DNA from: an uncultured Desulfovibrionaceae bacterium
Lineage (GTDB): Bacteria; Desulfobacterota; Desulfovibrionia; Desulfovibrionales; Desulfovibrionaceae
Reading direction: 5' to 3'
Assembly: GCA_947074125.1 (NCBI GenBank)
Contig: CAMTOM010000114.1
Location: forward strand, 1-5,578
Length of the DNA stretch: 5,578 bases
Of the stretch, positions 1 to 5,578 are shown piece by piece. The notes under the pieces were generated by a model. It did not search any database and had not been told where the DNA came from. It was given only the letters and a program-made list of their open reading frames with translations. The translations under genes were made by a program, and so were the position numbers. How positions within the stretch are numbered: position 1 is the first letter of the stretch; every line of letters starts with the position of its first letter.

Positions 1-1069
1 AGAAAGAAGGGAAGGAGCAAGTCGGTGCAGGTGTGCAGAAGGGTTAGTTGTGCCAGGGAGAGCGCGGAGTGATCATCGTCCGTGTCGTGGATGTCAATTT
101 TGGGCGTTTTTTAACTATTGGGTGAAAGATGCTCGGCGTTGAGTGAGACTTGCCAGGCCAGTTCTTCTTTTTCCAACAGAAGAAGGGCGCGTGAAACTTT
201 TTTCCCTCCTCCCAGCCCCAGACGGGCTTCACGAAGATAGGAAGAACCAGAAACAGATGTCGTCTCGCGAGTTTCTCCCTCGCCGCCCTGAACAACAATA
301 CGCTGCTCCATGGAAACAGAAAAAGGCGCGCCATTCTTATCGACAAAGGAGCCAGGGGCTGTGTCACTCTGATACCAAAGCCATGTCAGGAATTCTTCAC
401 CAAGAATGGCATCAGTGGATTCACCAAGGTAAGGGATATCACTCATACAGGCTCCGTACTGAAACGTGTCGCTTCAAGATGATCCAGCTTGTCTGCCATC
501 TCATCTCCCATGATTGAGATGGCTAAATTATACGGGGTCATCTGTTCGATATTTAGATCAAAAGTGCGCACAAAGAGGTCTGTAAACATGTCAATCATCT
601 TTCTTTGCGTCGAGGCAAACCAGAGCGTTCCGGTATCGGTTGCCCAAAGAACATTGAACTCCGCCGGAACAGGTAAAAAACGCATACGCAGCTTGAGAAG
701 AACCTGTTCTTTGAGCTCTTTTTTGCGCTCACTGCCGATAAAGGTTTTTCCCTGAGTCGCAAGGCGCGTTTTCTCTTCGTCCAGAGCCAGGCGAAGGTAT
801 TTTTTGATGACAGCTGCGGGAATACGCCGAGTATCAAGACGAAGGGAAAAAACAATATAAGCGCCCTTTTCAGGCGGCGCGGTATTCCAGTTGGTATCGA
901 GCATATCTTCAAAGCTTGTCCAGCCAAATGAGCGCTCTTCTGGCAGCTCATCAATATCTTTGAAGCAAAATTGTTTTAATTTTTCGGGTATTTGTAACCA
1001 CAATTCCTGTGGAACAGGATCGACAAGACGAAAACGGGTAAAACTGCATCCGGCATTCATGAACCCCAT
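1..1069 (-). pseudogene. rdgC: RdgC-like recombination-associated protein gene, disrupted and cut by the window edge
   Basis: RdgC proteins bind DNA as a ring-shaped dimer and restrain RecA-driven recombination in the cytoplasm. The reading starts at ATG 1069 and gives 208 residues with family-like stretches (ERSFGW, SLRLDTRRIP, RKKELKEQV). It ends at a TGA at 445-443. The rest of the protein lies in the -1 frame from 446, with LGEEFLTWLWY, VQGGEGETRET and EARLGLGGGKKV. That frame meets TAA at 113-111, where a Leu codon (TTA) would give the expected LKTPK. After the TAA the same frame stays open for about 36 codons to the left edge (KTPKIDIHDTDDDH onward). I see two lesions, a one-base loss (or two-base gain) near 446-475 and a nonsense change. 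Together the pieces span about 356 codons, somewhat longer than the roughly 300-residue E. coli RdgC. Family assignment is from remembered motifs and is fairly secure. The pseudogene call is less so, because either lesion could be a sequencing error. Confidence 0.72.
443..1069 (-). CDS. N-terminal open part of the RdgC-like protein (208 aa)
   Basis: This is the piece of the disrupted rdgC-like gene that can be translated as it stands. An upstream TTG at 1093 extends the frame by 8 codons. The ATG at 1069-1067 is the better start, because AAGGAG lies 7 bases before it and because the protein then begins MGFMNAGCSFTRFR, as I recall for related proteins. The stretch holds the basic KKELKEQV segment at about residues 117-124 and ends in LEATRFSTEPV. 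Its TGA overlaps an ATG (ATGA at 446-443), and GGAG sits 5 bases before that ATG, so the second piece could be translated by coupling. Without its C-terminal part the protein is unlikely to form a normal RdgC ring. Confidence 0.55.
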   Translation of the reverse strand: MGFMNAGCSFTRFRLVDPVPQELWLQIPEKLKQFCFKDIDELPEERSFGWTSFEDMLDTNWNTAPPEKGAYIVFSLRLDTRRIPAAVIKKYLRLALDEEKTRLATQGKTFIGSERKKELKEQVLLKLRMRFLPVPAEFNVLWATDTGTLWFASTQRKMIDMFTDLFVRTFDLNIEQMTPYNLAISIMGDEMADKLDHLEATRFSTEPV

Positions 1070-1076
1070 GCACAAA

Positions 1077-1082
1077 CTCCTT
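1077..1082 (-). promoter_or_regulatory. Ribosome binding site of rdgC
   Basis: On the minus strand AAGGAG is followed by 7 bases and then ATG at 1069. This fixes the start of the RdgC-like gene and argues against the longer TTG starts at 1093 and 1090, which lie upstream of this site. Confidence 0.7.
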
Positions 1083-1104
1083 GGCATCAACAAATTACCT
1101 TGGT

Positions 1105-1133
1105 TATGTACGCTGTGGCGAAAGACATGGCAA
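1105..1133 (-). promoter_or_regulatory. Candidate sigma-70 promoter for rdgC
   Basis: Reading leftwards, TTGCCA (1133-1128) matches the -35 consensus at five of six bases. A 17-base spacer follows, then TACATA (1110-1105), a weak -10. Transcription would begin near 1098, giving a short leader of about 30 bases that contains the ribosome binding site. The weak -10 keeps the confidence low. Confidence 0.35.
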
Positions 1134-1156
1134 GAGTGTATTCAGTCCAACTTTTT

Positions 1157-1179
1157 AAGGAGTCATAATGAATACTTAG
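1157..1179 (+). other. Strong ribosome binding site and ATG followed by a stop after three codons
   Basis: AAGGAG at 1157-1162 is followed by 5 bases and ATG at 1168, an ideal translation start, but the frame reads Met-Asn-Thr and stops at TAG 1177-1179. The same frame is then open through ATG 1207 to a TGA at 1234-1236, which overlaps the ATG of the 50-codon ORF at 1233. This could be the wrecked 5' end of a lost gene, a minimal upstream ORF, or chance. The sequence does not decide. Confidence 0.25.
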
Positions 1180-1232
1180 GATAACTCCATAAATCATGTA
1201 AAAAAAATGAAAAGGATGCGAAGAAAATATAT

Positions 1233-1385
1233 ATGAAGCATGTACTTTTAGCTGAGCGTAAAAAGCCCCAAAAAGAGATAAATCGAGATTTTGATGAAGC
1301 GTATAGAGCGTCTAAAAATTATTTTTTGATACGTAGGTCATGGGATTTTTATGATTATAATTGTCCCATAATGTTAATTATGTAA
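1233..1385 (+). CDS. Small orphan ORF, 50 codons, unknown
   Basis: The ORF runs from ATG 1233 to TAA 1383-1385 and its frame is open back to 1185, about 66 codons in all. The product is rich in charged and aromatic residues (AERKKPQKEINRDF, then RRSWDFYDYN) and has no signal peptide or membrane segment. I do not recognise a family. It has only a weak purine-rich stretch at ribosome-binding distance. Its ATG overlaps a TGA ending a ten-codon frame that starts at ATG 1207, so coupled translation is conceivable. Residue composition looks more protein-like than the surrounding AT-rich DNA, so it may be a fragment of an older gene rather than a working small protein. Confidence 0.22.
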   Translation: MKHVLLAERKKPQKEINRDFDEAYRASKNYFLIRRSWDFYDYNCPIMLIM

Positions 1386-1424
1386 ACTTTTAAGTAGGTA
1401 TGGTCTTAAATTATGCCCCCACCG

Positions 1425-1505
1425 TAAAAACAATCCTATCAATCTACCATTGATCAATCGCCATTCCGCACATTGTTTTGATTGATAAATCACGGATTGT
1501 TTTTA
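1425..1505. repeat. Long inverted repeat, arms of 12 and 8 bp
   Basis: TAAAAACAATCC (1425-1436) is perfectly complementary to GGATTGTTTTTA (1494-1505). Immediately inside, TATCAATC (1437-1444) pairs perfectly with GATTGATA (1480-1487), leaving six unpaired bases (1488-1493) on the right side only. The 35-base loop contains the palindrome ATTGATCAAT. The element lies 40 bases after the small ORF ending at 1385, and on the plus strand the right arm ends in a T run, so it could act as a weak terminator. Other options are a structured RNA or the remains of a small mobile element. No flanking target duplication is evident. Confidence 0.55.
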
Positions 1506-1953
1506 TCTTCTTTTATGGTCTGGCTCATTTCAAGGCGGATTGCTTTTTTCTGCTGTGTTAATCTCTGTGCCTCAATATTTTGGGGAAACAAACATCTTTA
1601 TCTTTGCTCTGTAGGCATTCTCTTGAGGTTTTCTACGCCGTGAATGGATTCCTCTTAGTGATATATTTTTAGGAACTTTGCTTGATGGGTATATAATACA
1701 ATAATATTGGAATGTTAGCACTTATGATTCCCTTTGGACTGCTTGGGATTGTCCAAGAATTGCTCCGTATTGTTCATTGAGGAACTGATACCTTTTTCTC
1801 TCAAAATTCCTTTTTGTGCCTGTGATATTGAGTGCTTCGAGCTTGAGTGTTCAGCTACGGGAAATACCCAGCCACATGAATAAATATTTGAGATACATAT
1901 ATGATATTATTGTAGAAAATTTGAAAATTGCCGTGTCGACATTATCTATTTAA
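1489..1953 (+). pseudogene. Possible remnant of a membrane-protein gene
   Basis: Three successive blocks read like hydrophobic protein but change frame and contain stops. Block one (1489-1701, stops at 1612 and 1624) includes SFQGGLLFSAVLISVPQYFG and REWIPLSDIFLGTLLDGYII. Block two (1703-1777, next frame) includes MLALMIPFGLLGIVQELLRI. Block three (1789-1953) returns to the frame of block one with LFLSKFLFVPVILSA and MNKYLRYIYDIIVENLKI. I cannot name a family. T-rich DNA yields hydrophobic codons by chance, so this is only a suggestion. What favours a decayed gene is that the frame shifts once and then returns over about 460 bases. Confidence 0.2.
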
Positions 1954-1981
1954 GGTGAGGTAAATGAGATGATCACATTTT

Positions 1982-2075
1982 TATAAGCGCCCTCCTCCTT
2001 GTTAAGCGCCCTTTTCAAGTCAGGAGTTCACAACATGTGGATTATTTGGAGATTTTTTGTGTGTACGCGCCCTTT
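1982..2075. repeat. Three copies of a (T)AAGCGCCCT-type motif
   Basis: TATAAGCGCCCT occurs at 1982-1993, TAAGCGCCCTTTTCA at 2003-2017 and TACGCGCCCTTT at 2064-2075. The first two also match the rdgC-like coding region exactly: the 12-mer at 856-867 and the 15-mer at 858-872, where the minus strand encodes Glu-Lys-Gly-Ala-Tyr. GC-rich islands stand out in this AT-rich stretch. The spacing is irregular (19 and 61 bases between starts), so this is not an array. It may be a dispersed repeat or protein-binding motif, or chance. Confidence 0.35.
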
Positions 2076-2086
2076 CTCTATGGACG

Positions 2087-2106
2087 CATTGTTATTGATA
2101 ACAATG
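2087..2106. promoter_or_regulatory. Perfect 20-bp palindrome, operator-like
   Basis: CATTGTTATTGATAACAATG has 9-bp arms around a central TG. Such dyads are typical of sites for dimeric regulators, and the TTGTTA/TAACAA half-sites recall those of Rex. The spacing between half-sites is 4, two shorter on each side than the TTGTTAA-N4-TTAACAA Rex form, so I do not assign a regulator. It lies about 400 bases before the pseudouridine synthase gene and 250 bases before its likely promoter, too far for simple repression. Confidence 0.35.
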
Positions 2107-2355
2107 AGAAAATAAGCGTGGAAATATTGAGATGTCAGTGTGGTGTCAGCAAATAATCTTTCTGTGGAGCTTTTCTTGAGGTGGATTTTTCCTGATATAT
2201 TTAGAGTGCATTTGCTGTGAGAATTCCTACCCCCCATCCTTTTTTATGGTGCCTTTTTGTCGCTGGCGATGCAAAGTTTGTCACTATTCTTAAAATGTAA
2301 GGGGGGTCACGTTTTTTAGATATTTATCAATATTACACATATGGAATGTTTATTA

Positions 2356-2364
2356 TGCTATACT
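2356..2364 (+). promoter_or_regulatory. Extended -10 promoter upstream of the pseudouridine synthase gene
   Basis: TGCTATACT fits the extended -10 form TGnTATAAT with one mismatch. No clear -35 hexamer lies 16-18 bases upstream, which extended -10 promoters tolerate. Transcription would start near 2371, leaving a leader of about 145 bases before the gene. An 18-codon frame (ATG 2395 to TAA 2451) lies in the leader, but nothing shows that it is translated. Confidence 0.4.
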
Positions 2365-2514
2365 TTCTTTCTATTTTGCAATTGTAGTCACGCTATGAAA
2401 TATCCTCTACTGGGCGTATTTTTGCGGGAGCTTACATTTTTTCAAAAGTAATGTTTTTAATAGAGATTGACCCATAACCATACTTAGGGCACATTTTTTA
2501 AAATATTTGAGGAC

Positions 2515-3423
2515 ATGGTCTATATTATGAACAAAGTATCGCGCTCACCTTACCATCCTTCCGCGACGACGCCTTCTTGTTCTGAAAGGAAAACAAGAAA
2601 AGATGTCACGCCCTCTTCTTCTCATCAGAAAAAAACGCCTGCTCCTTCTCATGCTTCCAAATCTGAAGCGAGGGGTGCTTCTACTGAGATGCCTGATGGC
2701 ATTCGCCTTAACAAGGCTTTGGCGGATGCTGGCATTTGCTCCCGCCGTAAAGCCGATACACTTATTCAAAATGGTTGTGTTACTGTGAATGGTGCAATTG
2801 TTCGGGATATGGGAGTGCGGGTACATGCGGGGAAAGACACTGTTATCGTGAATGGGAAGGTATTACCATTACAGACGGCACATTGTTATATTATGGTGCA
2901 CAAGCCAATCCACACCTTATGTACTGTGAGCGACCCTGAAGGACGTACGACTGTGCTGGATCTTTTGCCTGAGCGCTGGCGCGGTATCCGCTTATACCCT
3001 GTAGGCAGGCTGGATTATTTTTCTGAAGGGCTTATTGTGCTGACAAATGATGGCGCTTTTGCCCAAAAAATGACGCACCCCAGCCATAATCTTTCCAAAA
3101 CATATCATGTTAGCGTGCGAGAAAAAGTGACAGATACGATGCTGGAGTCTATGCGACGTGGCATGACACTGGCTGAAGGAGAAAAACTCGCTCCGGTCAA
3201 GGTCAGAGTGCTACCTCCTCAGGAAGGGCAAAAAGCAACGATGCTGGAAATGGTGCTTTCACAGGGGATAAATCGGCAGATACGTCGCATGTGCAGGGAT
3301 TTGGGCTTGACGATTTTACGCCTGGTGCGTGTATCTCAAGGGGCATTGCAGCTTGGCGGGCTTGCAGTGGGAGAGGTGCGGGAGCTGACATCAGAAGAGT
3401 TAAACAAGCTCTTTAACTTGTAG
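2515..3423 (+). CDS. RsuA/RluB-family rRNA pseudouridine synthase (302 aa)
   Basis: The enzyme turns a specific uridine of ribosomal RNA into pseudouridine. RsuA acts on 16S rRNA; RluB, RluE and RluF act on 23S rRNA. Residues 1-60 are a basic Ser/Pro/Thr-rich tail that is probably disordered. An S4 RNA-binding domain follows at about 62-108 (IRLNKALADAGICSRRKAD, VTVNG). The catalytic domain begins near 124 and has the GRLDYFSEGLIVLTNDG motif with catalytic Asp167, KTYHV at 195-199 and GINRQIRRM at 251-259, all intact. RluB is my preferred guess, but the motifs do not fix the target base. The start is uncertain: TGAGGA ends 1 base before ATG 2515 (too close) and 13 bases before ATG 2527 (rather far), so the protein may begin at residue 5. 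The gene stands alone and converges on pgm, with which it shares a terminator. Confidence 0.92.
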   Translation: MVYIMNKVSRSPYHPSATTPSCSERKTRKDVTPSSSHQKKTPAPSHASKSEARGASTEMPDGIRLNKALADAGICSRRKADTLIQNGCVTVNGAIVRDMGVRVHAGKDTVIVNGKVLPLQTAHCYIMVHKPIHTLCTVSDPEGRTTVLDLLPERWRGIRLYPVGRLDYFSEGLIVLTNDGAFAQKMTHPSHNLSKTYHVSVREKVTDTMLESMRRGMTLAEGEKLAPVKVRVLPPQEGQKATMLEMVLSQGINRQIRRMCRDLGLTILRLVRVSQGALQLGGLAVGEVRELTSEELNKLFNL

Positions 3424-3467
3424 GAGTTAAAGTAAAACTTTATATTTTGTAATGCATTATTGTTATT

Positions 3468-3505
3468 AGAAGGGAAGCCTGCTCACGTGCAGCGGCTTCC
3501 CTTCT
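3468..3505. terminator. Bidirectional hairpin terminator between the convergent genes
   Basis: AGAAGGGAAGCC (3468-3479) and GGCTTCCCTTCT (3494-3505) form a perfect 12-bp stem with a 14-base loop containing CACGTG. On the plus strand the stem is followed by the T-rich TTGTTTGC. On the minus strand it is followed by AT-rich sequence (AATAACAATAATGC) without a long T run. It starts 45 bases after the pseudouridine synthase stop and lies 18 bases beyond the pgm stop, so it can end both transcripts. It should work better for the plus strand. Confidence 0.85.
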
Positions 3506-3522
3506 TTGTTTGCTATGCTTTG

Positions 3523-5169
3523 TTAGTCTTTTTCTGTTACGAGTTGCTGCATGAAATGCGATGCGTCAGCCTGGATGCTGTGCAGATGCTCTTCGCTTTT
3601 GAAACTTTCTGCATATACTTTGCAAACCGCTTCCGTGCCTGAAGGACGTGCTGCAAACCAGCCATCTTCAGTCACAACTTTGACTCCCCCTATTGATTCA
3701 TTGTTTCCCGTAGCTTTTGTCAGAATATTGGTAACAGGGGAATTGCCAACGCTTGTGAGATGCACATTTTGTCCATCCAGTCCCAAAAGAAGTTCGCGAG
3801 TGCGCCCTTCTGCTGGTGAGTCCGTCCGCTGGTAATAGGGAGTGCCAAAACGTTCTGTTAATTCCTTGTAGATGACAGAGGGAGACTTTCCTTCTGTGGC
3901 CATAATTTCTGCGCTCAAGAGACACAAAAGAAGACCATCCTTATCTGTTGTCCATGCTTCCCCATTATGGCAGAGGAAGGAAGCACCAGCACTTTCCTCG
4001 CAGCCAATGCCGCATGTTCCTTCAAGCAGCCCAGGTACAAACCACTTAAATCCCACAGGAACTTCAAGGATATTGCGTCCAAGAGCAGCGGCAACACGAT
4101 CCAGCATGGAACTGGTGACGAGAGTTTTTCCTACTGCTGTTGTTGCTGACCACTGTGGACGATGGCGAAACAGATGCCAGACAGCAACAGAAAGATAATG
4201 GTTGGGATTCATCAAACCATCCGGTGTGACGATACCATGCCTGTCGGAATCAGGATCGCAGCCAAAGGAAATGTCAAAGTCTGATCGTGTATTGAGGAGT
4301 TCCTTCATGGCATAAGGTGATGAGCAATCCATTCGTATCTTGCCATCTTTGTCACAGGGAACAAAGCGGAATGTTGGATCAATGGTCTTGTTCACCATGG
4401 TGAGGGAGAGCTTGTAGCGCTCGGCGATGGGTTCCCAATAAGCCAGGCTCGCACCCCCCAAGGGATTTACTCCCAGGCGAATGCCCGCAGCCGCTATGGC
4501 TTCCATATTTAACACAAGGGATAGATCATTGACATATTCCTGAATGAAATCATGCTCACGTACCAGTGGAGATGTGAGGGCATCGCAAAGGACCTGACGT
4601 GCGACGGCATTGTTATTGTTGCATAAAATCTCATTGGCACGTTTTTCTATTTGTTTTGTGACAGTGCTTTCTGCTGGTCCACCGTGGGGAGGATTATACT
4701 TGAACCCGCCATCCTGTGGTGGATTGTGTGAGGGAGTAATGATGATACCATCGGCAAAGCCTCGCGTTTTGCCCTTATTTCATCGTAATATGGCGCGGGT
4801 AACTGCCGGTGTAGGGGTATAGGCACCATCTTTTGCGATAAAAACCTGTACTCCATTTCCTACCAATACCTCCAGAGCGGTACGGCAGGCTGCTTCAGAC
4901 AGAGCATGAGTATCCATCCCCAGAAAAAGCGGTCCCGTGATGCTATTACTCTGGCGGTAGTCACACACTGCTTGTGTGATGGCACAGATATGCTGCTCAT
5001 TAAAAGTGTGCTGCAATGAAGAACCACGATGCCCTGACGTACCAAAGCTGACCTGTTGGGAAGGTTCCTTAAGATCTGGGAATAAGGTGTAATAAGCTGC
5101 CATAAGACTTGGTATATGAACAAGGTCTTTCTCTGTAGGCAAGTGTCCAGCTTGAGGGTGTGGATTCAT
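3523..5169 (-). pseudogene. pgm: Phosphoglucomutase gene with one in-frame TGA at codon 130
   Basis: Pgm interconverts glucose 1-phosphate and glucose 6-phosphate through a phosphoserine in the cytoplasm, feeding glycogen and sugar-nucleotide synthesis. The frame spans 548 codons plus stop, against 546 residues in E. coli Pgm, and aligns with it end to end. Visible motifs are GTSGHRG (43-49), the active-site loop TPSHNPP with catalytic Ser147, the metal-binding DPDSDR with Asp305, Asp307 and Asp309, EESAGAS (391-397) for sugar binding, and RPSGTE (508-513) for phosphate binding. The only defect is TGA at 4782-4780 between AILR and NKGKTRGFADGI, where E. coli has His. The 129-residue product would lack the catalytic serine, and a restart at GTG 4515 would also miss it. 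The remainder looks well kept, so the stop is recent, a sequence error, or is read through. The start has AGGGA 5 bases upstream. Confidence 0.9.
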
Positions 5170-5174
5170 AACTG

Positions 5175-5179
5175 TCCCT
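5175..5179 (-). promoter_or_regulatory. Ribosome binding site of pgm
   Basis: On the minus strand AGGGA is followed by 5 bases and ATG at 5169. The resulting N-terminus (MNPHPQAGHLPTEKDL) lines up with that of E. coli Pgm, supporting this start. The 100 bases between the regulator stop and this ATG are AT-rich. TTTAAC and TATTAT lie 15 bases apart there, too close for a confident promoter call. Confidence 0.6.
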
Positions 5180-5269
5180 ATTTGTTGATCTTTTTAGTTG
5201 CAATTGTGTGATAATAAAGGTTAATGTTTTCGTTAAAGTTTTTTGGCGATTTGAGCAAAGCTCTATACA

Positions 5270-5578
5270 TTATTTCTGATATTTTCGCGGCGAAACCTTA
5301 AAGTATGTCTTAAAATCTTTATAAAAATTACTACTGCTTGTATAGCCAAGAATAAGGGCGATTTCATATATGGATAGTTCTGTTTCTGTGATTAACACAG
5401 CCGCCTTTTCCATCCTTTTTTCAAATCGTATGCGAGTAAAACTTTTCCCAAATTCTTTTTTTATCAGATCTGACATATATGAGGGATGATAGGCAAAGTT
5501 TCTGGCGATGTCATTGAGAGAAACAGTATCAATATTATCAATGATATACTGGACAATATTTTCGGATTTCCCCTTATT
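5270..5578 (-). CDS. AraC-family transcriptional regulator, C-terminal DNA-binding domain (partial)
   Basis: The frame is open from the right edge (5578) to TAA at 5272-5270, giving 102 residues of what must be a longer protein. Both helix-turn-helix units of the AraC/XylS domain are visible: SLNDIARNFAYHPSYMSDLIKKEFG, split here as SLNDIARNFAY and HPSYMSDLIKKEFG, then a linker helix (EKRMEKAAVLI) and the second unit ELSIYEIALILGYTSSSNFY with KDFKTYFKVSPRKY. The internal ATG at 5476 is not the start, because the first helix-turn-helix begins upstream of it. The sensor domain lies outside the window, so the signal and the targets are unknown. pgm follows 100 bases downstream on the same strand with no good terminator between, but AraC-type regulators are usually followed by unrelated genes, so a link to pgm is only possible. 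Confidence 0.93.
   Translation of the reverse strand, partial: NKGKSENIVQYIIDNIDTVSLNDIARNFAYHPSYMSDLIKKEFGKSFTRIRFEKRMEKAAVLITETELSIYEIALILGYTSSSNFYKDFKTYFKVSPRKYQK

Larger units (their letters stand above)
1386..2514. other. AT-rich gene-poor region
   Basis: About 1.1 kb has stops in all six frames and no convincing gene. It holds the inverted repeat at 1425-1505, possible coding scraps at 1489-1953, the TAAGCGCCC repeats at 1982-2075, a 20-bp palindrome at 2087-2106 and a promoter-like site at 2356-2364. I found no tRNA-like TTCGA arm, no array of spaced repeats and no transposase motif. Base composition is visibly richer in A and T than in the flanking genes. Confidence 0.6.

Noticed and set aside
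143..517. Plus-strand ORF of 124 codons opposite rdgC
   Set aside because: It is a shadow of the rdgC-like gene, whose minus-strand frames carry the family motifs. Its own product is featureless.
1692..1697. Perfect TATAAT in the AT-rich region
   Set aside because: There is no good -35 hexamer 16-18 bases upstream and no gene downstream. Such hexamers are expected by chance in AT-rich DNA.
1980..2080. CRISPR-like array from the repeated GCGCCC motif
   Set aside because: The copies are short, diverge and are irregularly spaced. There are no uniform spacers and no cas genes.
2028..2237. 69-codon minus-strand ORF
   Set aside because: It has a stop just upstream of its ATG, no usable ribosome site (AGGATG leaves no spacing), low-complexity composition and no recognisable family. 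It also spans the palindrome and the GCGCCC repeats.
443..5169. Reassignment of TGA to tryptophan to explain the stops
   Set aside because: Reading through TGA at 445-443 gives sequence in the wrong frame for RdgC, the other rdgC stop is TAA, and only pgm would be repaired.
5251..5262. Short hairpin after the AraC-type gene (GAGC-TTT-GCTC) as a terminator
   Set aside because: The stem is only 4 bp and is not followed by a T run on the minus strand.

Overview
The window carries four recognisable protein-coding loci around a long AT-rich stretch with no convincing gene. In order they are a broken rdgC-like gene (minus strand, running off the left edge), about 1.4 kb of mostly non-coding DNA, an intact RsuA/RluB-type pseudouridine synthase (plus), a phosphoglucomutase gene with one in-frame stop (minus), and the DNA-binding half of an AraC-family regulator (minus, running off the right edge). 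The form of RdgC, with its extended C-terminal part (LGEEFLTWLWY, VQGGEGETRET and KTPK motifs), resembles from memory the proteins of Desulfovibrio and relatives. I therefore suggest a deltaproteobacterium of the Desulfovibrionaceae type, with modest confidence, since no marker gene is present.

Left part (1-1133): an rdgC-like gene reads leftwards from an ATG at 1069 with a good Shine-Dalgarno site. It changes frame near 446 and meets an in-frame TAA at 113-111, after which family-like sequence continues to the edge. Middle (1134-2514): AT-rich DNA with a 12+8 bp inverted repeat, a perfect 20-bp palindrome, a repeated TAAGCGCCC motif, a 50-codon orphan ORF, possible scraps of a decayed membrane-protein gene, and an extended -10 promoter that could serve the downstream gene. 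Right part (2515-5578): the pseudouridine synthase gene and pgm converge on a strong shared hairpin terminator. pgm is full length and keeps all its catalytic motifs but has a TGA at codon 130, just before the active-site serine. About 100 bases upstream of pgm, on the same strand, ends an AraC-type regulator.

The genes do not form one pathway. rdgC concerns recombination and replication, the synthase modifies ribosomal RNA, and Pgm interconverts glucose 1-phosphate and glucose 6-phosphate for glycogen and envelope sugars. The shared theme is decay: two of four loci carry fresh inactivating changes beside a long gene-poor stretch. That fits a genome undergoing reduction or a draft sequence with errors. 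I found no mobile element, CRISPR array, RNA gene or recognisable new multigene system.
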